Shown here: piece after piece, positions 1 through 7,629 of the stretch | Layout of the letters: every line of letters starts with the position of its first letter | How positions within the stretch are numbered: position 1 is the first letter of the stretch | Assembly: GCA_017537105.1 (NCBI GenBank) | Contig: JAFWBZ010000275.1 | Span: forward strand, 1 to 13,411 | Direction: 5' to 3' | Origin: Clostridia bacterium | GTDB taxonomy: Bacteria; Bacillota; Clostridia; Christensenellales; Aristaeellaceae | Length of the DNA: 13,411 nt | Translations under genes and position numbers: made by a program | Notes under the pieces: model-generated | What the model saw: only the letters and a program-made list of their open reading frames with translations | What the model was told of the DNA's origin: nothing | Databases searched by the model: none

Positions 1-1
1 C

Positions 2-2491
2 GCCCTGCTGGCGGCGGCCCTGCTGCTCTCAGCGCTCCCGGCGGCCATGGCTGCAATCGTTGAATCCGGAGTTTTTGAAAATGGCGGCTCCTGGACTCTG
101 GACGACCAGGGGGTGCTGACCATCACCGGTGAGGCGAATCTCTCGTATGCGAGAATCAGCTACAACACTCGGCAGAAGGCTCAAAAAGTCGTGTTTGGCC
201 CGAGTGTGGAGTACGATGGCGGCATGTTCAGCTACAGCTACAATCTGACGGCCTTCGAGGTGGATGCCTCCAATCCCTATCTGAGCGCGCAGGACGGCGT
301 GCTGTTCAACAAGGACGGGACGACGCTGATCGAATGCCCCACCTGCAAGCTGGGCAGCTATACAGTGCCTTCGAGCGTGAAGGTCATTGCCGGAAATGCC
401 TTCATTGGCAGCTATTTGTCGTCAATCTCGCTGCCCGAGGGGCTGGAGACCATCGAGGATCAGGCATTCTTCAATGCTGAGATCACCAGCCTGACCATCC
501 CTGCCAGCGTAACCTACATTGAGGGCGGGGCCTTCGCCGGAAACTCTCTGGAGAGCCTGCAGGTGGCCCAGGGCAGCGCAAATTATCGCGCGGAGAACAA
601 CATGCTGATCGAAACCGCCGAGAATACGCTGGTGGCGGTTGCGAGCAGCGTCACCGGTGATGTCGTGGTTCCCAGGGTGGACTATGTGGCGTATCGTGCC
701 CTTTCCCATGTCAACAGCATGAACAGCATCACCTTCCAGGATGGACTCAGGGAAATCGGCTACAGCGCCTTTCTTGGTGCGAAGTTCAAGTCGATTCGCC
801 TGCCCGCTTCGCTGGAGTGCATACAATACGGCGCCTTTTCGGAATGCGAGGCGCTTGACACGGTCATCTACGATGGCACGCTTGCCCAGTGGGCGGAGGT
901 GATCACCGAGGGCAACGATGTGCTGAACATGCTGACCATTCATTGCTCCGACGGCGATACGGCTCCTTCGAGCTCCGAAGGCTGGCTGGGCGAGAATGTC
1001 TCCTACACCCTGACTCCCGACGGCCTGCTGACCATCTCCGGCGCGGGAGAATGGAACTACGAGACATGGTTCTTTGAGGGCAACAACCACGTGAAGCACG
1101 CTGTGCTGGAGAGCGGCGTAACCGTGATCGGCTATGGCGGCTTCGCCAATTGTTCGACCCTGGAGTCCGTGTCCATTCCCGATACCGTGACGGTCATTCA
1201 CAACAACGCGTTCTATGGCTGCGACAAACTGACGGAGCTTCGCATTCCTGTCGGCGTGACCGTGATCGAGGACGAGGCCTTTGACGCCAGCGACAGGCTG
1301 AACGACATCTATTACGGCGGCACCGTGGCCCAGTGGCGGGCACTGATCGAAGCGGGTTCGCACAATGACGTTGGTTACATCACCATCCACTGCTCAGACG
1401 ACACCATTGCGGGCGAACCGAGGGAGGATGATGACGGCGAGTATTGTGGTCCCAGCGCGCGCTACCTCTACCAGGAGGACGGGGATGATTACGATCTGTT
1501 TATCTTCGGAAACGGCGCAATCAACGAATACGCCTTCGAAGGCATGTTCGAGGGCGACAGCGTTCGCCTCTACGTGCAGGATGGCATCACGGAAATCCGC
1601 GAAGGTGCTTTCCGGAACGTCGCAGGCATCTACTATGTTGAGATGCACGATGACCTGCGATACATCGGCGAAAACGCGTTTGAGGGTACCTCCATTGAGA
1701 AAGTCTGCTTCATCAGCACACAGGAGCAGTGGGACGCCATACAAATCGGAGCGGGAAACGATGCGCTGCTGAATGCGCAAATTGAAATCATTGGCGGCTC
1801 TGGCGGCGAGGAGAAATACCCCTGTGGCGACGGCCTGGTGTATTCCATCGAGGACGCTGTGTTTGGAAGCAACGTCGAACGCACCTTGTGCACCGAAGGC
1901 TATGGTTCGATTGACGCCCACTTCTTTGAGAATTGGGAAGATCTGAACAACCTCGTCCTCACCGGCGTCGTCAAGGTTGGCGATTACGCCTTTGCAGGCT
2001 GCAGCGGAGTGGGAATTATCAACCTGTACGAAGACCTGGAGGAGATCGGCGACCACGCCTTCGACAATGTCTCCGATGGCGCGCACATTTCCTACTGGGG
2101 CAGCCAGAAGCAGTGGGATGCCATACAAATCGGCGAGGGCAACGACTGCCTGTTCGCAGGAAATCTGCAAATCCATGGCGAAGACGGGCCCGATGAGCCT
2201 GATCTCGATGTGACCTATCTGCCCAACGACCTGCGTGCCATCGAGCCCTATGCCTTTGAGGGAACGGATCTCCAGAAGGTTTTTGTGCCCGAATACTGCG
2301 AAACCATCGGCGATTACGCCTTTGCAAACTGCTCGGAGCTTCGGTTTATCGATCTTCCGAACGTGAGCAGCATCGGTGAACATGCCTTTGACGGCTGCAC
2401 GGGCCTGACCATCTACACGCTCTATGGCAACGGGTATGTCGAGCAGTATGCCGCGGAACACGGCTTTGCCTGTGAAAGCGTCGGCGAATGA
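2..2491 (+). CDS. Secreted BspA-like leucine-rich-repeat (LRR_5) protein, 5' partial
   Basis: The first ATG in the window is at base 47, but the frame stays open back to base 2 and encodes ALLAAALLLSALPAA before it. That is a signal-peptide hydrophobic core with a likely cleavage site near AMA/A, so the true start lies upstream and the gene is 5'-truncated by the window edge. From base 47 there are 814 codons. The protein is built of LRR_5 (BspA/TpLRR) units of the type IPxxVxxIxxxAFxxCxxL. They are grouped into modules that open with a beta-rich segment (for example SYTLTPDGLLTISGAGEW near residue 319) and close with a QW motif followed by GND and IHCSD-like residues. QW closures lie near residues 271-300, 420-451, 553-582 and 681-712 counted from base 47. 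The C-terminus is a typical LRR_5 end (YVEQYAAEHGF). No LPXTG, SLH or transmembrane anchor follows, so it is probably released or held non-covalently. Family members are often surface adhesins; the ligand is unknown. Confidence 0.9.
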   Translation, partial: ALLAAALLLSALPAAMAAIVESGVFENGGSWTLDDQGVLTITGEANLSYARISYNTRQKAQKVVFGPSVEYDGGMFSYSYNLTAFEVDASNPYLSAQDGVLFNKDGTTLIECPTCKLGSYTVPSSVKVIAGNAFIGSYLSSISLPEGLETIEDQAFFNAEITSLTIPASVTYIEGGAFAGNSLESLQVAQGSANYRAENNMLIETAENTLVAVASSVTGDVVVPRVDYVAYRALSHVNSMNSITFQDGLREIGYSAFLGAKFKSIRLPASLECIQYGAFSECEALDTVIYDGTLAQWAEVITEGNDVLNMLTIHCSDGDTAPSSSEGWLGENVSYTLTPDGLLTISGAGEWNYETWFFEGNNHVKHAVLESGVTVIGYGGFANCSTLESVSIPDTVTVIHNNAFYGCDKLTELRIPVGVTVIEDEAFDASDRLNDIYYGGTVAQWRALIEAGSHNDVGYITIHCSDDTIAGEPREDDDGEYCGPSARYLYQEDGDDYDLFIFGNGAINEYAFEGMFEGDSVRLYVQDGITEIREGAFRNVAGIYYVEMHDDLRYIGENAFEGTSIEKVCFISTQEQWDAIQIGAGNDALLNAQIEIIGGSGGEEKYPCGDGLVYSIEDAVFGSNVERTLCTEGYGSIDAHFFENWEDLNNLVLTGVVKVGDYAFAGCSGVGIINLYEDLEEIGDHAFDNVSDGAHISYWGSQKQWDAIQIGEGNDCLFAGNLQIHGEDGPDEPDLDVTYLPNDLRAIEPYAFEGTDLQKVFVPEYCETIGDYAFANCSELRFIDLPNVSSIGEHAFDGCTGLTIYTLYGNGYVEQYAAEHGFACESVGE
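857..2182 (+). repeat. Four QW closing modules inside the LRR gene
   Basis: Four copies of a 30-32-residue unit lie at about 857-946, 1304-1399, 1703-1792 and 2087-2182. Each reads roughly Y-x-G-T/S-x-x-QW-x-x-I-x-x-G-x-ND-x-L-x-x-x-x-IxxxxxD. The last two are also close in DNA: 1727-1749 and 2111-2133 match at 22 of 23 bases. A separate LRR segment, 1979-1996, recurs exactly at 2309-2326. This points to growth by internal duplication, with the two C-terminal modules the most recent or most homogenised pair. Confidence 0.75.
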
Positions 2492-2500
2492 CGCACGACT

Positions 2501-2536
2501 CTGGGGACGCCGCACTGGCGTCCCCAGTATATTTTT
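2501..2536 (+). terminator. Rho-independent terminator after the LRR gene
   Basis: A perfect 11-bp stem, CTGGGGACGCC (2501-2511) with GGCGTCCCCAG (2517-2527), encloses the loop GCACT and is followed by TATATTTTT. It starts 9 bases after the stop codon. It separates the LRR gene from the four-gene block downstream. Confidence 0.92.
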
Positions 2537-2725
2537 CCGTTGAACTGTCTGGCTTATGCCGGGCCAGGATGCGGATTGAGCCCGGGCTCTTTCCATCACA
2601 GGATGAAGCCGTGGCCCCATGGAATGCATACGGAGATGGCTTGGAAACGGGCAGAACAACTGCGCCTTTGTGTGCGTCATCATCGCGGCGCACTGCAGGT
2701 ACAAAACCGACAGAGGAGGATTCGC
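2537..2725 (+). other. Leader region before the HAD gene, no clear promoter
   Basis: This gap must carry the promoter of the four-gene block, but I found no convincing -35/-10 pair. It contains a 12-bp perfect palindrome, GAGCCCGGGCTC, at 2578-2589, which could be an operator or chance in GC-rich DNA. The ribosome site of the HAD gene is at 2713-2720. Confidence 0.3.
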
Positions 2726-3379
2726 ATGCGGGCTTTTCTGTTTGATATCGACGGCACACTGTTGGACACGGAGCGGATCTACGTGAAGGCATGGCAGGCT
2801 GCCGCCCGGCGGCTGGGCTATTGCCTCCCGGATGACCTGATGCTGCGCACGCGGGCCATCGATCCGAAGATCGCATCGAAGATGATGGAGGAGGAGGTCG
2901 GCGGCGGCTTTTCCTATGAGGCGGTGCGCAGAGTGCGCACGGAGATCGGGGAGGCGATGGTTGAGGCCGACGGGCACCTGCTGAAGCCCGGCACGGAGGC
3001 GCTGCTGAAGGCGCTGCGCGACGCGGAGGTTCCCCTTGCGGCGGTCACTTCGACAGGCAAGCAGCAAACTGCCCGCCACCTGGAGCTGGCCGGCATCGCG
3101 GAACTGATCCCCGTGCGGGTGACGGGGGACATGGTTGCGCGGGGAAAGCCGCATCCGGACATCTTCCTGCAGGCCGCGTCGCTGCTGGACGTGGATCCGC
3201 GGGACTGCTATGCCGTCGAGGACTCCGCCGCGGGCATCAAGGCATCCGTCGCCGCGGGCATGAAGCCGATCCTCGTGCCGGACCTGGCGATTGTGGATGA
3301 CGAGACCCGGCGCATGGCGTTCCGGGTGGTGCGCTCCCTCGAGGAGGTCTTGCATGCACTGCCTGAGCTGCTGGGCTGA
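2726..3379 (+). CDS. HAD-family hydrolase, beta-phosphoglucomutase/phosphatase type
   Basis: 217 residues, a normal length for HAD subfamily I enzymes with a small helical cap. Motif I is FDIDGTLLDT, with nucleophile D7 and acid/base D9. Motif II is T108-S109 in AAVTST, motif III is K141 in GKPHPDIF, and motif IV is E165-D166 in VEDSAAGI. The GKPHPDIF and VEDSAAGI signatures are those of the beta-PGM/GPH/DOG phosphatase branch, which acts on small sugar or polyol phosphates in the cytoplasm. The start was chosen at 2726 because GAGGAGGA lies 5 bases upstream and the protein then opens directly on motif I. An in-frame ATG at 2540 would add 62 residues with no family resemblance. It is the first gene of a same-strand block with the M81, MBL-fold and NeuB-like genes. 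A role as the phosphatase for a 9-phosphate product of the NeuB-like enzyme is possible but inferred. Confidence 0.9.
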   Translation: MRAFLFDIDGTLLDTERIYVKAWQAAARRLGYCLPDDLMLRTRAIDPKIASKMMEEEVGGGFSYEAVRRVRTEIGEAMVEADGHLLKPGTEALLKALRDAEVPLAAVTSTGKQQTARHLELAGIAELIPVRVTGDMVARGKPHPDIFLQAASLLDVDPRDCYAVEDSAAGIKASVAAGMKPILVPDLAIVDDETRRMAFRVVRSLEEVLHALPELLG

Positions 3380-3478
3380 AAAACCAGCAGAGGCCACGGA
3401 AGTGGGCCAGAAAAGAACCAAAGGCCCTGATGCCTGCACAGGGCGCTGCCCGTCGGTCGCAGGCGGAAAGGAAGCAAT

Positions 3479-4930
3479 ATGAAGAAGCTGTTGATTGCAG
3501 AATTTCGACACGAGACCGACTCCTTCTGTCCGCAAAAGGCGGACATGGAGGCATTTCGAAAGCGGGGCCTGCATATGGGCCGGGAGATGGAGAGCGCCTA
3601 TCGGGGCGTGCGCAATGAGCCCGGCGCCTTTCTGGACGTCTTTGGCAGGCGCGAAGACATTCACCTGATCGAAGTCCTGGGCATGACCGCCATGCCCTCC
3701 GGGCCGGTGACCGCGGAGGCCTATGCGTTTGGCCGCGGACATATCCTGGATGCCATTCGGCGCGAACAGCCGGACGGGGTGCTGCTGGCGCTGCACGGCG
3801 CCATGGTGGCCGAGGGGCATGACGACGGCGAGGGCGATCTGCTGGAGGAGGTTCGCAGCCTGATTGGACCGGACAGGCCGCTGGTGGCTTCACTGGATCT
3901 GCACGCCAACATCACCGCGAAGATGGCGCGCAACGCGGACGCGCTGGTCCCGTACGAGGAATATCCCCATACCGACATGTATGAAACCGGCTATGTCGCC
4001 GCGAGGATCATGGAAGGCATGCTGGACGGAACCTGCCATCCCTGCATGGGCTTCCACCGCGTGCCCTATCTGAATCCCATGTTCCCCTCGGCGCTGCCGG
4101 AAATACAGGTGTTTCTGGATATGTGCCGGGAGGCCGAGGCACAGGATGGCGTGATCGCCGTGCGCCTTGCCCACGGCTTCTATCCTTCCGACATCGAAGA
4201 GATGGGCATGGCGGTGATCGCGCTCACGGAGGGCGACGCCGCGCTGGCACAGCGGATCGCTGACCGCATCGGCGAGGCCGTCTGGAAGGGCAGAGATACG
4301 CTGAAAAGGCACTTTCCGACGCTGGACGAGGCGCTGGCCATGCTGGAGGAGCCGGGGGAAGGGCCGCTGGTCATCGCGGATGCCTCGGACAATCCCGGCG
4401 GCGGCGGCCTGTGCGACACGACCTTCATCCTGCGGGAGGTGCTGCGGCGCGGCCTGCGCGGCATCGCCTTCGGCATGTTCGCCGATCCCGACAGCGTCCG
4501 GCGCTGCGTCGAGGCGGGCGTCGGCCAGGAGGTCGATCTGATGCTGGGCGGCATGAGTGACCCGGCCTTCTCCGGCGGGCCGGTGCCCCTTCGCGCGCGG
4601 GTGCGGACGCTCACGGACGGCTTCTATCGCAACCGGGACGAGATGAACCAGGGCGCGCTGAACAACCTTGGAGTTACCGTGGTCGTCGAGGCCGGCGGGA
4701 ATCTCATCATCATTTCGACCCATCGGCTGCAGCCCTACGATGCGGAGATCTTCCGTCACTGCGGCATCAGCCCGGAGAGGCAGAGGGCGCTGGTGGTAAA
4801 GTCCGCCGTGCACTATCGCAACTCCTACGGAAAGTTCGCCAGAAGAATGGTGGAGGTCAGCCTGCCCGGCTTTGTCGTGCCGGTTCCGGACGGCCTTCCC
4901 TTCAGAAAGTGGAAGGGGAGCGCGTCGTGA
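3479..4930 (+). CDS. M81-family (MlrC-like) metallopeptidase
   Basis: 483 residues, the usual length for the MlrC/DUF1485 family. The type member, microcystinase MlrC, hydrolyses linear microcystin peptides, but most members are uncharacterised cytoplasmic hydrolases in non-toxin settings. Visible hallmarks are the N-terminal IAEFRHETDSF (residues 6-16), LALHGAMVAEGHDDGEGD (103-120), SLDLHANIT (138-146), YPHTDMYETGY (162-172), ADASDNPGGGGLCDTTF (300-316) and, in the C-terminal domain, KSAVHYRNSYG (441-451). The conserved His and Asp residues in the N-terminal blocks suit a zinc site. No signal peptide is seen. The start has a purine-rich AAAGGAAG shortly upstream. The gene lies 99 bases after the HAD gene, with no terminator between, and 37 bases before the MBL-fold gene, consistent with one transcript. 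The substrate is unknown; an amide or peptide-like bond in a small molecule is the family-based guess. Confidence 0.9.
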   Translation: MKKLLIAEFRHETDSFCPQKADMEAFRKRGLHMGREMESAYRGVRNEPGAFLDVFGRREDIHLIEVLGMTAMPSGPVTAEAYAFGRGHILDAIRREQPDGVLLALHGAMVAEGHDDGEGDLLEEVRSLIGPDRPLVASLDLHANITAKMARNADALVPYEEYPHTDMYETGYVAARIMEGMLDGTCHPCMGFHRVPYLNPMFPSALPEIQVFLDMCREAEAQDGVIAVRLAHGFYPSDIEEMGMAVIALTEGDAALAQRIADRIGEAVWKGRDTLKRHFPTLDEALAMLEEPGEGPLVIADASDNPGGGGLCDTTFILREVLRRGLRGIAFGMFADPDSVRRCVEAGVGQEVDLMLGGMSDPAFSGGPVPLRARVRTLTDGFYRNRDEMNQGALNNLGVTVVVEAGGNLIIISTHRLQPYDAEIFRHCGISPERQRALVVKSAVHYRNSYGKFARRMVEVSLPGFVVPVPDGLPFRKWKGSAS

Positions 4931-4967
4931 GAGGGTTGGAATTCTACAGTGAAAGGGAGGCACATGC

Positions 4968-6398
4968 ATGAGCGAAAGGTACTTCATTCGGCACATGCCG
5001 GATCGCTTCGGCGCGCTGAAGCTGCAGGGGGCGTTTGCCCCGGAAAGGCTTTCCGCACCCTGGTCGGAGCTGGAAGAAATCCGCCTGGATCGGTTCCCGG
5101 GAGACTGGGATCCTGTGCCCGGATGCGCCGCGAGGCTCGGGTGGAATCAGGCGGGCATTCACGTGCTGATCTACGCGCCCGGCCCCGCTGCCCGCGCGGG
5201 AGAGCTGGCAGTTCGCGGCGAGCACTGCGGCGGTATCCGCCTGGAATTCCTCCTCGGCTTTGGCGAGGATCCGGAAGGGTGTGTCGTCTTCGAAAGCGAT
5301 TCCCTCGGCGGGCTGCGCATCAGAATGGAGGAAGCGGGCGGCAAACGCGCCGTTTTCGAGCAGGCTCCGGTGGAATTCGCAGCCACACATGCAGCGTGCG
5401 ATAGCTGCGGATGGGCCGTGAGCTACACGATTCCGGCTGCCTTCCTCGAGGAGCGCCTCGTGGTACAGCTCCGGCGCGGAGTGCCCGTGCGGGGCGGGTT
5501 TGCCTGCCGCGGGACGGAGGGTGAAGGAGCGCACCCGACGGATACGCCGGAGGCGCTTCGACCGGAGCGGTTCACGGACATGCGCTTGGGCGGCATTGTT
5601 CCCGAGACGATCCGGGACATCGAGCCGTTTCACCTCTTCGGCAACATCTACTTTGTCGGGACGACCGCCGTGTCCGTCCACCTGATCGACACCGGGGATG
5701 GGCTCATCATGATCGACACCGGCTATCCGTTCATGCGCGACGCCATCGTGGAGAACATGCGGCGCATCGGCTTCGATCTGTCCCAGGTGCGCATCATATT
5801 GCTCAGCCACGGCCACCACGACCATTACGGCAATGCGGCGTATTTCAAGGAGCGCAGCGGCGCTCGGGTGTACATCAGCCGTCAGGACAACGAGATCATC
5901 AACGGCCACCTGAATCTGTCCTGGACGGACGAAGCCGGCTTCGAGCGCATCCCGCCCATAGAGGCGGACGTGCGGCTGGAGGACGGCGCGGTGGTTTCGC
6001 TGGGCAACACGCAGATCCACTGCCGCCTCGCGCCGGGCCACACGGCGGGCACGATGTGTTTCTTCTTCGACGTGCAGGATCGCGGCAGGACGCTGCGCGC
6101 GGCCATGCACGGCGGCATCGGCATGAACAGCATGAAGCGGGATTTCCTCGATCGCTATGGAATGGGGGACGACCTGCGGCGGCGCTTCCGGGCAGACGTG
6201 GAGCGCCTCAAGGAGCTCCCGGTGGACATCGTTCTGGGCAACCACCCCGGGCAGAATCACACCGTGGAAAAGCTCGCGCGCCTGCGCGCCGGAGACGCCG
6301 AGGCGTTTATCGATCCTTCCGAATGGAGAAGCCTGATGGAGCGGTGCGCGATGCAGGTCGACCAGATCGTCGCGGAGGAAGCGCGCGCTTCGAGGTGA
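4968..6398 (+). CDS. Two-domain protein: CBM9-like N-terminus and B3-like metallo-beta-lactamase-fold hydrolase
   Basis: 476 residues; GAAAGGGAGG ends 7 bases before the ATG. Residues about 210-476 form an MBL-fold domain. All six metal ligands of the subclass B3 pattern are visible: H281, H283, D285 and H286 in SHGHHDHYGN, H358 in APGHTAGT, and H426 in LGNHPGQN. Residues about 20-170 form a separate beta-rich domain that resembles CBM9-like (DOMON-type) domains in having PWSELEEIRLDRFP, a central strand segment, and WAVSYTIPAAFLEE near its end; this assignment is from memory of the family and is weaker. No signal peptide is seen, so the protein is probably cytoplasmic, which is odd for a carbohydrate-binding domain. 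B3-like folds include beta-lactamases, but also many hydrolases for lactones, phosphodiesters and thioesters, and nothing here favours antibiotic resistance. It lies between the M81 and NeuB-like genes in a same-strand block. Confidence 0.85.
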   Translation: MSERYFIRHMPDRFGALKLQGAFAPERLSAPWSELEEIRLDRFPGDWDPVPGCAARLGWNQAGIHVLIYAPGPAARAGELAVRGEHCGGIRLEFLLGFGEDPEGCVVFESDSLGGLRIRMEEAGGKRAVFEQAPVEFAATHAACDSCGWAVSYTIPAAFLEERLVVQLRRGVPVRGGFACRGTEGEGAHPTDTPEALRPERFTDMRLGGIVPETIRDIEPFHLFGNIYFVGTTAVSVHLIDTGDGLIMIDTGYPFMRDAIVENMRRIGFDLSQVRIILLSHGHHDHYGNAAYFKERSGARVYISRQDNEIINGHLNLSWTDEAGFERIPPIEADVRLEDGAVVSLGNTQIHCRLAPGHTAGTMCFFFDVQDRGRTLRAAMHGGIGMNSMKRDFLDRYGMGDDLRRRFRADVERLKELPVDIVLGNHPGQNHTVEKLARLRAGDAEAFIDPSEWRSLMERCAMQVDQIVAEEARASR

Positions 6399-6476
6399 TC
6401 CCGGAGTCGCTGCGCGACGGCTGAAAGCCGACCGGCGGCGACGTGGAAAGAAAAAGCAGAAAAGGAGACCCGGTGT

Positions 6477-7553
6477 ATGCGGTACAACCCGTCCATAGTC
6501 ATTCGCGGAAGGACCATCGATATCGGTTCGCCCACTTACTTTGTCGCGGATGTCGCGTCCAATCACAACGGCGATCTTTCGACCGCGAAGGAGCTGATCT
6601 GGTCCGCAAAGGAAGCCGGAGCGGACGCGGTCAAGTTCCAGCACTTTCTGGCCAACCGAATCGTCAGCGACTACGGATTCCGCCATCTCGGCGCGCAGGC
6701 AAGCCACCAGGCGAGCTGGAGCAAGAGCGTGTATGAGACCTATGTGGACGCGGAGTTCCGGCGTGACTGGAACGAAGAGCTGGCCCGGGAAGCGCAGCGG
6801 GCGGAGATCGATTTCTTCACGTCGCCCTACGATTTTGAAGCCCTGGAGTCCATCGATGCGCTGGTGCCCGTCTACAAGATTGGCTCGGGCGACATCACCT
6901 GGATCGAGTTCATCGAAGCCGTCGCGAAGCGCGGCAAGCCCGTGATGCTGGCGACCGGCGCTTCGGAGATGGGGGAGGTCGAGCGGGCGGTGGATGCCGT
7001 GCTGCGGTACAATCCCGATCTCGTGCTGATGCAATGCAACACCAACTACACGGGCGACCTGGAGAACTTCCGGTACATCAACCTGAACGTGCTCAAAACC
7101 TATGCCATCCGCTATCCCGGCATGGTGCTCGGCCTGTCAGACCACACGCCGGGCTGCGCCACGGTCCTCGGTGCCATCGCGTTGGGCGCCAGGGTCATTG
7201 AGAAGCACTACACGCTGGACAACCGCCAGAGCGGGCCGGACCACGCCTTCTCCATGACGCCGGTGACCTGGCGAGAGATGGTGGATCGCGCCCGAGAGCT
7301 CGAGTACGCGCTGGGCTCCGGCATCAAGCGCGTGGAGGCGAACGAGGCGGAGACGGTGTGCCTCCAGCGGCGCTCCATCCGGGCGACCCGGGATTTGCCC
7401 GCGGGTACCGTGCTGGACGAGAGCATGCTGGAAAACCTGCGCCCGGCGCCAGCGGACGCGGTACCGCTCAGCGAGCGCAAGGATCTTCCCGGTCGAACGC
7501 TCCGCGTCGACAAGAAGCGGGGAGACTGCTTCCGGTACGAGGATCTCTGCTGA
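6477..7553 (+). CDS. NeuB/SpsE-family nonulosonate synthase with C-terminal SAF domain
   Basis: 358 residues; AAAGGAGA lies upstream of the ATG. The family condenses phosphoenolpyruvate with an N-acyl hexosamine, or its 6-phosphate, to make sialic-acid-type nine-carbon sugars. The NeuB barrel covers about 20-285: SNHNGD (28-33), KFQ (53-55), VYKIGSGD (132-139), LATGAS (158-163), GLSDHTPG (219-226) and ARVIEKHYT (238-246). H223 and H244 correspond to the metal-binding histidines of NeuB. A SAF (antifreeze-like) domain follows at about 298-358 (RRSIRATRDLPAGTVLD), as in true sialic acid synthases. Two departures are visible: the usual AEIG/AEAG strand is ADVAS (24-28), so the conserved Glu appears as Asp25, and the usual SSYPTP-type loop reads NTNYTGDLENF (188-198). 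These suggest a distinct subfamily. No epimerase, aminotransferase or CMP transferase is nearby, so the product is unknown. It is the last gene before the terminator at 7563. Confidence 0.88.
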   Translation: MRYNPSIVIRGRTIDIGSPTYFVADVASNHNGDLSTAKELIWSAKEAGADAVKFQHFLANRIVSDYGFRHLGAQASHQASWSKSVYETYVDAEFRRDWNEELAREAQRAEIDFFTSPYDFEALESIDALVPVYKIGSGDITWIEFIEAVAKRGKPVMLATGASEMGEVERAVDAVLRYNPDLVLMQCNTNYTGDLENFRYINLNVLKTYAIRYPGMVLGLSDHTPGCATVLGAIALGARVIEKHYTLDNRQSGPDHAFSMTPVTWREMVDRARELEYALGSGIKRVEANEAETVCLQRRSIRATRDLPAGTVLDESMLENLRPAPADAVPLSERKDLPGRTLRVDKKRGDCFRYEDLC

Positions 7554-7562
7554 ATGTAAGGT

Positions 7563-7610
7563 GCGCGCCGAAGTCCCGGGGTTTGACGGGACTTCGGCGC
7601 GCGTTCTTTT
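7563..7610 (+). terminator. Strong Rho-independent terminator of the four-gene block
   Basis: A perfect 16-bp stem (7563-7578 with 7587-7602, GCGCGCCGAAGTCCCG and its complement) has an 8-base loop GGGTTTGA and the tail GTTCTTTT. It lies 9 bases after the NeuB-like stop. It sits between convergent genes, and on the minus strand the same hairpin lacks a U-tract, so it mainly serves the plus strand. Confidence 0.95.
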
Positions 7611-7629
7611 GCACGGCTGCTGCACTTGC

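Noticed and set aside
2540..2725. 62-residue N-terminal extension of the HAD protein
   Set aside because: HAD motif I normally lies within the first 10-15 residues, and the good ribosome site sits before 2726. The extension has no family resemblance.
3428..3448. GCCCTG...CAGGGC inverted repeat between the HAD and M81 genes as a terminator
   Set aside because: The stem is only 6 bp with a 9-base loop and no T-run follows. It does not break the block.
1394..3820. 808-codon open frame on the minus strand
   Set aside because: It lies antisense to three genes with clear family motifs. Long antisense frames are expected in GC-rich coding DNA, and its translation shows no domain I recognise.
3479..4930. 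Calling the M81 protein a microcystin-degrading enzyme
   Set aside because: Only MlrC itself and close relatives have that role. The mlrA and mlrB partners are absent here, and most M81 members are uncharacterised.
4968..6398. Reading the MBL-fold gene as an antibiotic-resistance beta-lactamase
   Set aside because: The metal ligands match the B3 pattern, but there is no signal peptide, there is an extra N-terminal domain and the neighbours are metabolic. The fold alone does not show beta-lactamase activity.
4944..7034. 696-codon open frame on the minus strand
   Set aside because: It is antisense to the MBL-fold and NeuB-like genes, has His/Arg-rich low-complexity composition, and no motif or ribosome site supports it.
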